DNA of 64,000 bases from Terriglobia bacterium (GTDB lineage: Bacteria; Acidobacteriota; Thermoanaerobaculia; Thermoanaerobaculales; Thermoanaerobaculaceae). Numbering within the stretch: the stretch's first letter is position 1; every line of letters begins with the position of its first letter. A program made the position numbers and the translations under genes. The stretch covers positions 39,703 through 103,702 of the forward strand of contig JAIQFQ010000009.1 of NCBI GenBank assembly GCA_020073245.1, read 5' to 3'. Below are positions 27,325 through 35,922 of the stretch, piece after piece. The notes beneath the pieces were generated by a model. That model worked only from the letters and a program-made list of their open reading frames with translations, searched no databases and was not told the DNA's origin.

Positions 27325-28718
27325 TGTCCGGCCGCCCGCGCGAGGTAGGCCGACGCGATCCACGACGAGGCCCGAGCGTTGATCTGCTGCTGCTCCGCGC
27401 CCGCGAGGCCGGCCTGGGCGTCGAGGACCTCGAGCATCGTGGCCAGGCCGGCTGCGTGCCGCTCGCTCGCCGCAACCTCGCGCTTCTCCGCCGCCGCTCG
27501 GGCGGCGTCGGCCGCCGTCACGGCCGCCAGCGCGCTTTCGAGGTTGCGGCGGTTGGTCTCCACCTCGAGGAGGATCCGGCGAGTGAGATCCTCCCGGTCG
27601 CGTTGGGCGGCTTGCTGGTTGAGCCGGAAAGCCGCCGTGTCGGCGCGGGTCCTCCCGCCGTCGAACAACGTCAGCGAGGCGGCGAGTCCGACGCTCCACG
27701 AGTCCTTCCACTGGTCGGCCTGGGGGAAGTACCGCTGGTTGGGGCGGCTGTAGTCCCATTGGGCGACAGCGCCAACCGTCGGGCGCATCCCGGCCCGCGC
27801 GATCTCCTCTCGGGCGTGGAGGGCCGCCAGTTGCGCCGCCGTCACGGCGAGCTCGTGCCTCCGCGCGAGCGCCTGGCCCTCGAGGTCCGCGAGGGCGCCG
27901 GGGAGCGCCGGCAGGCCCCTCGCCAGCGAGTCAGCGAGCTCGACGGCGTCCTGATCGGGGAGCTGGAGCAACGACCGCAGTCGGGCCAGAGAGTTGGCGG
28001 CCGAGTTCTCGGCGGCGATCACCTGGACCCGTGCCGAGGCAGCCCGCTCCTCTGCCGCCAGGACGTCGGCCTCAAGAGTCATCCCGGCGGTCAGAAGAGC
28101 GCGCGTGTCGTCGAGAAGCCGCTTCGCTCTTTCCTCTTGGGAGCGCGCCGCGCCGACGTTCGCCGCGTCGCGCACGGCCTCCCAGTACCCCAGACGGGCC
28201 GTGAGCCTGACGTCTGCAACGGTTTGGCCGGTGACGGCGAGCGAGGCATCGGTGTCGTGGCGTGTCGCCGTGCGCTGGGCGGTGATCGCTCCCCCGGCGT
28301 AGAGCGCCTCCGAGAGCCTGAAGCTGGCGCCGTAGGTCGTGGTGATGTCGGGAACGAGGACGAGCGGTTGCTGGCCGGGCAACGCGAAGGGGAGCGCGAA
28401 CTCCGGCACCGAGCTTCGCTGGGCGAGCGTGGCGGTGCCCGCGATCAGCGGCAGGCGAGCCGCATCGGCCGCGTTGACGGATTCGGCCGCAGCGCGAGCA
28501 CGGTCGAGCGCAGCAGCGGCAACGTGGGAGACCTCCGCCGCGCGGGACGCAGCGCCCTCGGCCGTCAGCTTGACTGTTTCTGCGTTGGCCGTGGAGGCAA
28601 TGAGTGCGATGAATACCCCTGCAATGGCTGCCGTCCCTGCGATCGTTGAAGACACTCGGGCGGGTGGGGGAACTGAGCCCTGTGCCCTGAGCCCTGTGCC
28701 CTGCATTGGAGTTCTCAT
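27321..28718 (-). CDS. TolC-family outer membrane efflux protein
   Basis: OEP-type coiled sequence; signal peptide VSSTIAGTAAIAGVFIALIASTANA; alternative GTG start at 28655. Confidence 0.88.
   Translation of the reverse strand: MRTPMQGTGLRAQGSVPPPARVSSTIAGTAAIAGVFIALIASTANAETVKLTAEGAASRAAEVSHVAAAALDRARAAAESVNAADAARLPLIAGTATLAQRSSVPEFALPFALPGQQPLVLVPDITTTYGASFRLSEALYAGGAITAQRTATRHDTDASLAVTGQTVADVRLTARLGYWEAVRDAANVGAARSQEERAKRLLDDTRALLTAGMTLEADVLAAEERAASARVQVIAAENSAANSLARLRSLLQLPDQDAVELADSLARGLPALPGALADLEGQALARRHELAVTAAQLAALHAREEIARAGMRPTVGAVAQWDYSRPNQRYFPQADQWKDSWSVGLAASLTLFDGGRTRADTAAFRLNQQAAQRDREDLTRRILLEVETNRRNLESALAAVTAADAARAAAEKREVAASERHAAGLATMLEVLDAQAGLAGAEQQQINARASSWIASAYLARAAGQ
28673..28707. 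repeat. Heptad tandem repeat locus R6 (class CTGTGCC)
   Basis: ctgagcc ctgtgcc ctgagcc ctgtgcc ctgcatt, at the 5' end of the tolC-like ORF. Confidence 0.8.
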
Positions 28719-29659
28719 GCTGCCTCCCCAACGACGTGGTTGCCCTTGGTGCGGGTGAGATGGAGGAACGTGTCCTCCAACCCTGCCGGGATCGCCCGCA
28801 CCTCCTCGACGACCGCACCTGCCTGTTCAAGCGCGGACCGGATCGCATCGATCGCCCCCTCGCCGAGTTCGAGCCGCACGTGAAAGCGGGCCGCGAACGA
28901 GCGCACGTCGACGACGCCCGGCACTCCGGTCAAGGCGCGGGCGACCAGCGTGCGGGGCTGGGCAGACACCTCGACGACGACGCCGGGGAGCAGGCGGATG
29001 AGCTGGCCAGGCGGCGCGTCGGCGAGGACGCGCCCTTCGTGCATGAGGACCACTCGGGAGCACCTCTCCGCCTCGTCCAGGTAGGGCGTGGCGACCACGA
29101 GGGTGAGGCCCTCGGCGACCAGGTCGGCGAGCAGCCGCCAGAACTCCCGCCGCGTCACCGGATCGACGCCGGTCGTCGGCTCGTCCAGAAGGAGGATGTC
29201 CGGGGAGTGCATCAGGCTACAGGCAAGGGCAAGCTTCTGTTTCATCCCGCCGGAGAGCCGGTCGGCCTGGCGCGACCGGAACGCAGCGAGTCCCACGCGT
29301 TCGAGCAGGAGGTCCCTCCGCGCTCGCCACCCCTTCACCCCGAGCAGCAGGGCGAAGAACTCGACGTTCTCGTCCACGGTCAGGTCACCGTAGAGAGCGA
29401 AGCGCTGGGCGAGGTAGCCGAGGCGGTGGTGGAGGGCCCTCCGATGTTGCCAGGCATGACGTCCGAGCACCTCGACGGAGCCGGCGGTCGGGCGCAGGAG
29501 GCCTGCAAAGACGCGGAGGGAGGAGGTCTTGCCGGCGCCGTCGGGTCCGATGAGGCCGATCACCTGGCCGCGCTCGACCGCGAAATCGAGTCTGTGGACC
29601 GCCGTTATCTCGCCGTAACGCACGACGAGACCGCTCGCCGCGATTACCGCATTGGACAT
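28715..29659 (-). CDS. ABC transporter ATP-binding protein
   Basis: Walker A GPDGAGKTSSLRVF; signature RLSGGMKQKLALACSL; ILLLDEPTTGVDP. Confidence 0.95.
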   Translation of the reverse strand: MSNAVIAASGLVVRYGEITAVHRLDFAVERGQVIGLIGPDGAGKTSSLRVFAGLLRPTAGSVEVLGRHAWQHRRALHHRLGYLAQRFALYGDLTVDENVEFFALLLGVKGWRARRDLLLERVGLAAFRSRQADRLSGGMKQKLALACSLMHSPDILLLDEPTTGVDPVTRREFWRLLADLVAEGLTLVVATPYLDEAERCSRVVLMHEGRVLADAPPGQLIRLLPGVVVEVSAQPRTLVARALTGVPGVVDVRSFAARFHVRLELGEGAIDAIRSALEQAGAVVEEVRAIPAGLEDTFLHLTRTKGNHVVGEAA

Positions 29660-30645
29660 CAGGACTTCCCCCCGGCTGCAACGTCGAAATACGCATCTGC
29701 CGGCATCCCCGGTTTGAAAACGCAGCCCGAGTTCTCCAGGCCCACCTTGACGCGGAAGACGAGCTTGGCCCGTTCCTCCGGCGTCTGGACGTTCTTCGGT
29801 GTGAACTCGGCGACGTCGGACACGTAGGTCACCTTCCCGGTGAAGTCGCTGGGACGACCGTCGATGCGGACCCTGACCGCGTCGCCGAGGCGAACCCTCG
29901 CGAGGGACGGCTCGTCGACGTAAACGCTGAGCCACGGGTGGGCGATGTCGGTGAGCACGTAGAGGAGCGCACCGGGCGCCAGAACCTCGCCCGGCTCGGC
30001 CGCCCGCTGGGTGATCACGCCCTCGCGAGGTGCCTGGACGATGGCATCGGTGATGCGCTGCTGGATGGCGGCCACCGTGGCCTCGGCCGCCGCTCTGGCG
30101 GCACGGGCCTGTTCGATCTCCTCGGGACGGAAGCCGGCCCTTGCCTTCGCCAGCTCGGCCCGGTCGGCGGCTGCGATCCGTCCGAGCACCTCCGCCCTTG
30201 TGCGTGCGTCGTCGCGCGCCTTCAAAGTCGCCGTGCCGCGATCCGCCAGGCCCTCGAGGCGGTGGAGATCGAGCGTCGCCCCGTCGAGCTCCGCCTCGGC
30301 TCGGGCAAGCTCGGCCTCGGCACGCGCGATGTCCTCCTCGCGGGTTCCGGCCCGCATCAGGCGGAGTCGAGCGTCCGCGTTGTCCAGCTCGGCCCGTCCT
30401 CGGGCCAGATCGTGCTCGGCGTCGACGGTGTCCAGGCGAGCGAGGACGTCGCTGGCCTTGACCGCATCGCCCTCCCAGAACGGGAGCTGGACGAGCTTCC
30501 CACCGACCTTCGCGGCGATCCGGACCTCCGTCGCCTCGATGTGGCCGGACGCGTGAATGGCGTCGCGGCCACCCGCGCCGTGGCACCCCAGGTGGGTCAG
30601 CGCGGCGGCCGCGACGGCAAGAATCGTGGCGAGTTGGTTGCGCAT
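29659..30645 (-). CDS. HlyD-family membrane fusion/adaptor protein
   Basis: ASGHIEATEVRIAAKVGGKLVQLPFWEGDAVKASDVLARLD...; RBS gaggagg before ATG. Confidence 0.9.
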   Translation of the reverse strand: MRNQLATILAVAAAALTHLGCHGAGGRDAIHASGHIEATEVRIAAKVGGKLVQLPFWEGDAVKASDVLARLDTVDAEHDLARGRAELDNADARLRLMRAGTREEDIARAEAELARAEAELDGATLDLHRLEGLADRGTATLKARDDARTRAEVLGRIAAADRAELAKARAGFRPEEIEQARAARAAAEATVAAIQQRITDAIVQAPREGVITQRAAEPGEVLAPGALLYVLTDIAHPWLSVYVDEPSLARVRLGDAVRVRIDGRPSDFTGKVTYVSDVAEFTPKNVQTPEERAKLVFRVKVGLENSGCVFKPGMPADAYFDVAAGGKS

Positions 30646-30655
30646 CAAAACCTCC

Positions 30656-31315
30656 TCAGTTTCCCTTTCGAGAGATGCCGTCGAGCACGATGTCGAGGAC
30701 GGACTCGGAGAGCGTCTCGAGGTCGGCCGGAGAGGCCGGGGGGAGCGGGAGCTTGTCTCCAAACCTGTCGCGGAGTCGTAAGGCGTTTGCCATGAACATC
30801 ATCGCGCCCACCAGCATGAGATGCGTCGCGAACGGATTCACACGCCGGAACGCGCCGCGGGAGGCACCGTCGTCGAGCACCTGCTTGGTCATCAGCATGA
30901 CCTCGGCGATCTGGCGGATGGCGGCGTCAGGCATGTTCGGCCCGCCTGCCGTGATCTCGCGAAGCATGAGCTGCGGGAGGTAGGGGTGCTCGCGGACGGC
31001 GCGGGCGAACGCTCGGGGGATCGCCCCAAGACGCCTGCGTGGCTCGTCTGACTCGGTGAGGGCGGCGGCCACGAGCGTCCGGATGCGGCTCACGTGGGTG
31101 CTGACGACCTCGGCGAAGAGCGCGGCCTTGTCCCCGACGTGGTAGTACAGCATCGCCTTGTTGACGCCGGCCCGCCGCGCGATCTCGTCGACCGTCGCCC
31201 CACCGAACCCCTGTTCCGCGAACAGTTGGCCGGCGGCGTCGAGGATGCGGTCACGCGCCGCCGACCCGGGTTGTGCAACCTCGTTGGTTCCCACCCCGCA
31301 CCTCCCATTAACCAA
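30656..31315 (-). CDS. TetR/AcrR-family transcriptional regulator
   Basis: RDRILDAAGQLFAEQGFGGATVDEIARRAGVNKAMLYYHVGDKAALFAEV. Confidence 0.93.
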   Translation of the reverse strand: MVNGRCGVGTNEVAQPGSAARDRILDAAGQLFAEQGFGGATVDEIARRAGVNKAMLYYHVGDKAALFAEVVSTHVSRIRTLVAAALTESDEPRRRLGAIPRAFARAVREHPYLPQLMLREITAGGPNMPDAAIRQIAEVMLMTKQVLDDGASRGAFRRVNPFATHLMLVGAMMFMANALRLRDRFGDKLPLPPASPADLETLSESVLDIVLDGISRKGN

Positions 31316-31334
31316 TCGGTTAGACCGACTAGTT
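31310..31334. promoter_or_regulatory. Candidate TetR operator palindrome
   Basis: aaccaatcggt tag accgactagtt: 9/11 dyad symmetry at the regulator start. Confidence 0.5.
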
Positions 31335-31463
31335 AGTTATCCCACCGCTCACAAGGGATGTCAAGTGCTCGCTTGGAGTGTTGCACTTCTCTTCCAAGGA
31401 ACGATCGAGCTGAGCTGATTCCCCCGTATCGGGGACCCCAATCGAAGTCCGGGACCGCGTGGC

Positions 31464-32117
31464 TCAGCGGGTGGCCGGGGCCCTGTGACGGTCGATCCAG
31501 TACCCCCAGGGGACGAGCAGCCACATCGCGAGGCCCACCCACGCGAGGGCCTTTTCGCTCGGAGGCGGTGGACCGAGAAGGTTGCCGATGTAGCCTGCGG
31601 CCAGGAACACGACGAGAGCCCACAACGACCACCCGCCGACGCGGTCTCGTGCCCGGGTCGATCTGGAATAGAGCGCCAGCCCGAGGCCGAAGATTGCCCC
31701 CTCAAGGAGGACCGTGGCGGCGACGGAGTTCCACAGGCCGAGGCCCACCTTCGGCCCTCCGGGCAGCAACGGAAGGTCGGGGCGATGGGAGATCCAATCC
31801 AGCACCCAGTGGCTCACTACCGCGAGGCCGACGACGCTGGCTCCGCGGCGATCGCGACGGGCCGCGAAATAGACGAGCCCCGCGAGGAGTCCCCACCCAA
31901 GGCACGCGAGCAGGCTGTGCGTGTAAGGGTATAGCACGAAGTCGAGCGGTGTCACCGCCGTGTTGCCGGGGTCGATGCGGACGCGCTCCAGACCCACCAG
32001 GAGGAAGACAGGCCAGAGCAGATCGACGAGTTGCGCGGACAACAGCAGGGTGCCAAGCGAGACCCGGGGCGCAAACTGCTTCGCGCCCAGACCGACACCG
32101 AAGTGTCCGATGAACAT
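31464..32117 (-). CDS. Integral membrane protein (membrane-bound hydrolase-like)
   Basis: MFIGHFGVGLGAKQFAP...; multiple TM; SHWVLDWISHRPDLPL. Confidence 0.7.
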   Translation of the reverse strand: MFIGHFGVGLGAKQFAPRVSLGTLLLSAQLVDLLWPVFLLVGLERVRIDPGNTAVTPLDFVLYPYTHSLLACLGWGLLAGLVYFAARRDRRGASVVGLAVVSHWVLDWISHRPDLPLLPGGPKVGLGLWNSVAATVLLEGAIFGLGLALYSRSTRARDRVGGWSLWALVVFLAAGYIGNLLGPPPPSEKALAWVGLAMWLLVPWGYWIDRHRAPATR

Positions 32118-32229
32118 GGCAAACCTCCTCGAGGTGGGCCAAGCATACTTCCGAGTCTGGCACGGCGATTGTGCGGGTTCGCGGGCTTCACCGTGTCGGG
32201 GGCGGTACGATAGCGGAGCGGGAGGGTCG

Positions 32230-33765
32230 ATGATCCCAATCCTGGACAGCGGCGGCATGCGCGAGGCGGATCGCGTCACCATCAGCGAACTCGGGCTGCC
32301 CAGCCTCGTGCTGATGGAATCGGCGGCCTCCGCGGTGACCGAGGTTGTAGCGGAGCGAATTCCCGACGCGGGGCGCGTCGTGATCGTATGCGGCCCGGGA
32401 AACAACGGCGGGGATGGGCTTGCGGTTGCGCGGCAGCTGCGATGTCGGGGGTTCGATGTCGTGGTCGGCATGGTCGCCGCGAACCGCGAGGTGAAGGGAG
32501 ATGCGGCGGTCCAGCTCGCTCTCGCGCGGAGCTTCGACGTGCGGATCCGCGACTGCGCCCGGGGGACCCAAGCCCACCTCGCACAGCTGCTGGTCGGTTC
32601 CGACGTGGTCGTCGATGCTCTCTTCGGTACCGGCCTCGATCGACCCCTCTCAGGGCGCTGGGCTCAGGCGGTCCGCGCCATCAACCGAGCTGGGGTCCCA
32701 GTGGTCGCGGTCGACATCCCATCGGGCCTTGAGGGCTCCTCGGCAAGCGTGCCGGACGTAGCGGTGAAGGCTTCGGTGACCGTCACGTTCGGTGCGCCCA
32801 AGATCGCCCACGTCTTGCCGCCCGCGTGCTGGCTGTGCGGTGAGGTTGCGGTGGCCGACATCGGGATCCCGCCGTGGGTCGTCGAGCGCCAGGCGAACGT
32901 GGCGCTCGTCGAGGCCGAGGACGTGATGGAGTGGCTCCCCAGGCGCCCCGCGGACTCCCACAAGGGACGGTTCGGGCACCTGCTGGTCGTCGCCGGGCGC
33001 GAGGGTAGGGCCGGTGCGGCGGCGCTCGCCGCTCGCGCCGCGGTCGCCCTCGGCTCGGGTCTCGTTACGGTCGCGACGGTGCGCGCCGCGATGAGACCGA
33101 TCCAGTCCCTGGTACCGGAAGCGATGGTGGACCCGCTCCCGGAAGGCGAGGACGGTGCCGTGAGCGGCGAGGGGATCGACGCCTCGCTCGAAAAGGCCAC
33201 GGCTCTCGCGGTCGGCCCCGGTCTGGGTCTCGGTGACGGGCCGCGCCGGTTGCTCACGACGATCCTGGAGAAGTGGCACGGCCCGCTGCTTCTCGATGCG
33301 GACGCACTGACCCTCCTCGCGGGCAAGCTCAAGCCGCTGCGCGGTCGCGACGTCCCGGCGGTGCTGACGCCCCACCCGGGCGAACTGGGGCGGCTGCTCG
33401 GCGTTCCGACCGCCGAGGTGACCCGGGATCGCCTCCGCGCCGCGCTCGCTGCCGGCAGGAAGGCAGGCGCCGTCGTGCTCGCCAAAGGGGCGCGCACGGT
33501 GATTGTCGGCGGCGAGGGCTGGAGCCTGGTCAACCCCACGGGCACGCCAGGCCTCGCTTCCGGCGGCGCCGGTGACGTGCTTACGGGAGCCATCGGCGCC
33601 TTCCTCGCGCAAGGCGTCCCTCCCAAGGAGGCGGCAGCCGCCGGCGCGTGGCTCCACGGGCGAGCGGCGGAACTGGCAGGCGAGCGCCATTCGGGTGCCG
33701 TCCCGGCAGGCGCGCTCGCGAGGCAGCTGGCGAAGGCCGAGGCCGAGGTGCGGCGGCTGGCGTGA
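32230..33765 (+). CDS. nnr: Bifunctional NAD(P)H-hydrate epimerase / ADP-dependent NAD(P)H-hydrate dehydratase
   Basis: VVIVCGPGNNGGDGLAVARQL (epimerase) and VLTPHPGELGRLLG...PTGTPGLASGGAGDVLTGAIGAFLAQG (dehydratase). Confidence 0.95.
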   Translation: MIPILDSGGMREADRVTISELGLPSLVLMESAASAVTEVVAERIPDAGRVVIVCGPGNNGGDGLAVARQLRCRGFDVVVGMVAANREVKGDAAVQLALARSFDVRIRDCARGTQAHLAQLLVGSDVVVDALFGTGLDRPLSGRWAQAVRAINRAGVPVVAVDIPSGLEGSSASVPDVAVKASVTVTFGAPKIAHVLPPACWLCGEVAVADIGIPPWVVERQANVALVEAEDVMEWLPRRPADSHKGRFGHLLVVAGREGRAGAAALAARAAVALGSGLVTVATVRAAMRPIQSLVPEAMVDPLPEGEDGAVSGEGIDASLEKATALAVGPGLGLGDGPRRLLTTILEKWHGPLLLDADALTLLAGKLKPLRGRDVPAVLTPHPGELGRLLGVPTAEVTRDRLRAALAAGRKAGAVVLAKGARTVIVGGEGWSLVNPTGTPGLASGGAGDVLTGAIGAFLAQGVPPKEAAAAGAWLHGRAAELAGERHSGAVPAGALARQLAKAEAEVRRLA

Positions 33766-34244
33766 CCGTCGGGGGCCTTCCTTCTCGAGTCGAGCTTCCC
33801 GAAGCCACGGCCACCGAGGCCCTCGGTGCTCGCCTGGCGCCACTCCTGCGGCCTGGCGACCTGATCCTGCTGGAAGGACCTCTCGGGGCAGGGAAGACGA
33901 CCCTGGTCCGCGGGCTCGTGGCTGCCCTCGGGGGTGACGCCGCCGAGGTGTGCTCGCCGACGTTCGTGCTGTTGGAAAGCTATGCCTTGAGCGCGGGCGG
34001 CATTCGTCGTCTCCACCACGCCGACCTCTACCGGTTGCGCGGGCGGGGAAGCGCACCTCTCGACGAGGTGGGTCTCGGCGACGCGCTCGACGATCCGTGG
34101 GCGGTGACGGCGGTGGAGTGGCCCGAATCCTGGGCGTGGCTGGGCGGTCTTGCCCAGCGGGTCCTCCACGTGCGGCTCGACTACCGCAACGACGGCAGGT
34201 CTGCCCGGGTTGAGTGGCTCGACTCGCAGGAAGATGAAAGGTAA
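33762..34244 (+). CDS. tsaE: tRNA threonylcarbamoyladenosine biosynthesis ATPase TsaE
   Basis: ILLEGPLGAGKTTLVRGL...SPTFVLLESY...HADLYRLRG; GTGA overlap. Confidence 0.92.
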   Translation: MTVGGLPSRVELPEATATEALGARLAPLLRPGDLILLEGPLGAGKTTLVRGLVAALGGDAAEVCSPTFVLLESYALSAGGIRRLHHADLYRLRGRGSAPLDEVGLGDALDDPWAVTAVEWPESWAWLGGLAQRVLHVRLDYRNDGRSARVEWLDSQEDER

Positions 34245-34391
34245 GAAGGGAGAGGTCAAAGGGAGGACAAGACAATCCACGTAACTTCGAAATAGTGTCT
34301 TGTGTCTTCCTTTTGACCTTTTACCTTTGACGTTTGACCCTCTACTTCATTGAACCTTCGGACATTCGAACGTGCGAACCTGCGAACGTCG
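34234..34391. repeat. Heptad repeat hairpin locus R7 (class TGACCTT/GGTCAAA)
   Basis: gatgaaa ggtaaga agggaga ggtcaaa gggagga caagaca ... ttgtgtc ttccttt tgacctt ttacctt tgacgtt tgaccct ...; inverted arms between convergent genes. Confidence 0.75.
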
Positions 34392-34429
34392 CCTGTCAGG
34401 CGTGAAGCAGCCGGTGATGGTGGTGCCGG

Positions 34430-35890
34430 TTAGCGCTTGAAGAACCCGGTCTGCGGCTTCTCGGGGGCCGCCTTGGCCCCTCCCGCGAGTTGCTGGTTCA
34501 GCTCGCGGATGCGCTCGTTCAGCTTCTCGATGCGCCCTTCCGCATCGCGCGTCTGCCGGTCTTTCTCGACCCGGGCCGCTTCGAGCTGGTTGCGGAGCTC
34601 GGCGGCGGTCGTGTTGGTGGTGGCCATCTCCTGTCTCATGGTGGCAACCTGGCCCTCGAGCTGGGCGATGAGCTCGTCCTTCTCGAGCGTGCGCTGCCGC
34701 CACCGCTCTTCCTGCTCCTCGTAAAGGTGTTTGATCTCCATGAGCTCGACGATGCTCGCAAAGTCGGCGGGCGATGGTGCCATTGTGCCCTCCCGCTGCG
34801 CTTCCTCGATGCTGGGAAAGAGCTTGCGCAGCTTCAGCGACAGGTCGTCCGGGTCGTTCGACCTCTCCCGGGCCACGTCGTAGGTGATGACCCCGTTCGC
34901 GAGCAACGCGACGAGGCTCTGGTTCATGCTCTGCATGCGGAAGTAGGCGACCGAGTTCTCGATCTCTTCGTGGATCTCCTTGATCTCGCCGTGCTCGATG
35001 TGGGTGGAGATCTTGGGGGAGTGGGTGAGGATTTCGACGGCGGCCACGAGTCCCTGACCGTCGGCGCGGTTCACCAGCTGCATCGACGCGACGGCCCGCA
35101 GCACCTGGGCGAGCTGGGAGCGCACTTGCCCCTGCTGGTCGGGCGGGAACAGATCGATGACGCGGTCGATCGTCTGGCTGGCGTTGTTGGTGTGGAGGGT
35201 GGAGAAGACGAGGTGGCCTGTCTCGGCCGCGGTGATCACGGTGGAGACGGTGTCAAGGTCGCGCATCTCGCCGACCATGATGACGTCCGGGTCCTGGCGC
35301 ATCGTGTTGCGCAGCGCGTCGTGGAAACCGGGCGTGTCGGTGCCGACCTCGCGCTGAGAGATCGTCGCCATGTGATCGGTGAAGAGAAACTCGATGGGGT
35401 CCTCGATCGTGACGATGTGGCACGGCCTCGTCCGGGCGATGTCCTGAATGATCGCGGCGAGGGTCGTGGACTTGCCGGATCCCGTGGGCCCGGTGATCAG
35501 CACGAGACCGGCAGGCAGTGCGGCGAAGCTCGCCACCACGTCGGGAAGCAGCAACTCCTCGTAGTTCTTGATTTCGAACGGGATGCGGCGAAAGACGGCG
35601 GCGATCGAGCCGCGCTGCTGATAGAAGTTGCAGCGGAAGCGAGCGACGCCCGCCACGCCGTAGCCGATGTCGACCGATTGGAACTCCTCGAACTTCTTGC
35701 GTTGCAAGGGAGTGAGGAGTGGCATCACCATGTCCTCGATGTCCTTCGGCTTGAGAGCGACTGACTTGATCGGCACGAGCTTGCCCTGCAGCCGGAGCAG
35801 CGGAGGACGCGTGGGCTTCAGGTGAAGGTCAGACGCGCCCTTCTTCGTCATGAACTTGAGCAGGTCGTCCAAGCCCAGCGGCGCGTCCAT
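34430..35890 (-). CDS. PilT/GspE-type ATPase with C-terminal coiled-coil extension
   Basis: Walker A LVLITGPTGSGKSTTLAAII; Asp/His boxes; AIRNTMRQDPDVIMVGEMRD-like; heptad-rich C-term ending PEKPQTGFFKR. Confidence 0.9.
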   Translation of the reverse strand: MDAPLGLDDLLKFMTKKGASDLHLKPTRPPLLRLQGKLVPIKSVALKPKDIEDMVMPLLTPLQRKKFEEFQSVDIGYGVAGVARFRCNFYQQRGSIAAVFRRIPFEIKNYEELLLPDVVASFAALPAGLVLITGPTGSGKSTTLAAIIQDIARTRPCHIVTIEDPIEFLFTDHMATISQREVGTDTPGFHDALRNTMRQDPDVIMVGEMRDLDTVSTVITAAETGHLVFSTLHTNNASQTIDRVIDLFPPDQQGQVRSQLAQVLRAVASMQLVNRADGQGLVAAVEILTHSPKISTHIEHGEIKEIHEEIENSVAYFRMQSMNQSLVALLANGVITYDVARERSNDPDDLSLKLRKLFPSIEEAQREGTMAPSPADFASIVELMEIKHLYEEQEERWRQRTLEKDELIAQLEGQVATMRQEMATTNTTAAELRNQLEAARVEKDRQTRDAEGRIEKLNERIRELNQQLAGGAKAAPEKPQTGFFKR

Positions 35891-35922
35891 GACATGAATC
35901 TAGCATCGCGCGGCGATGCCGG

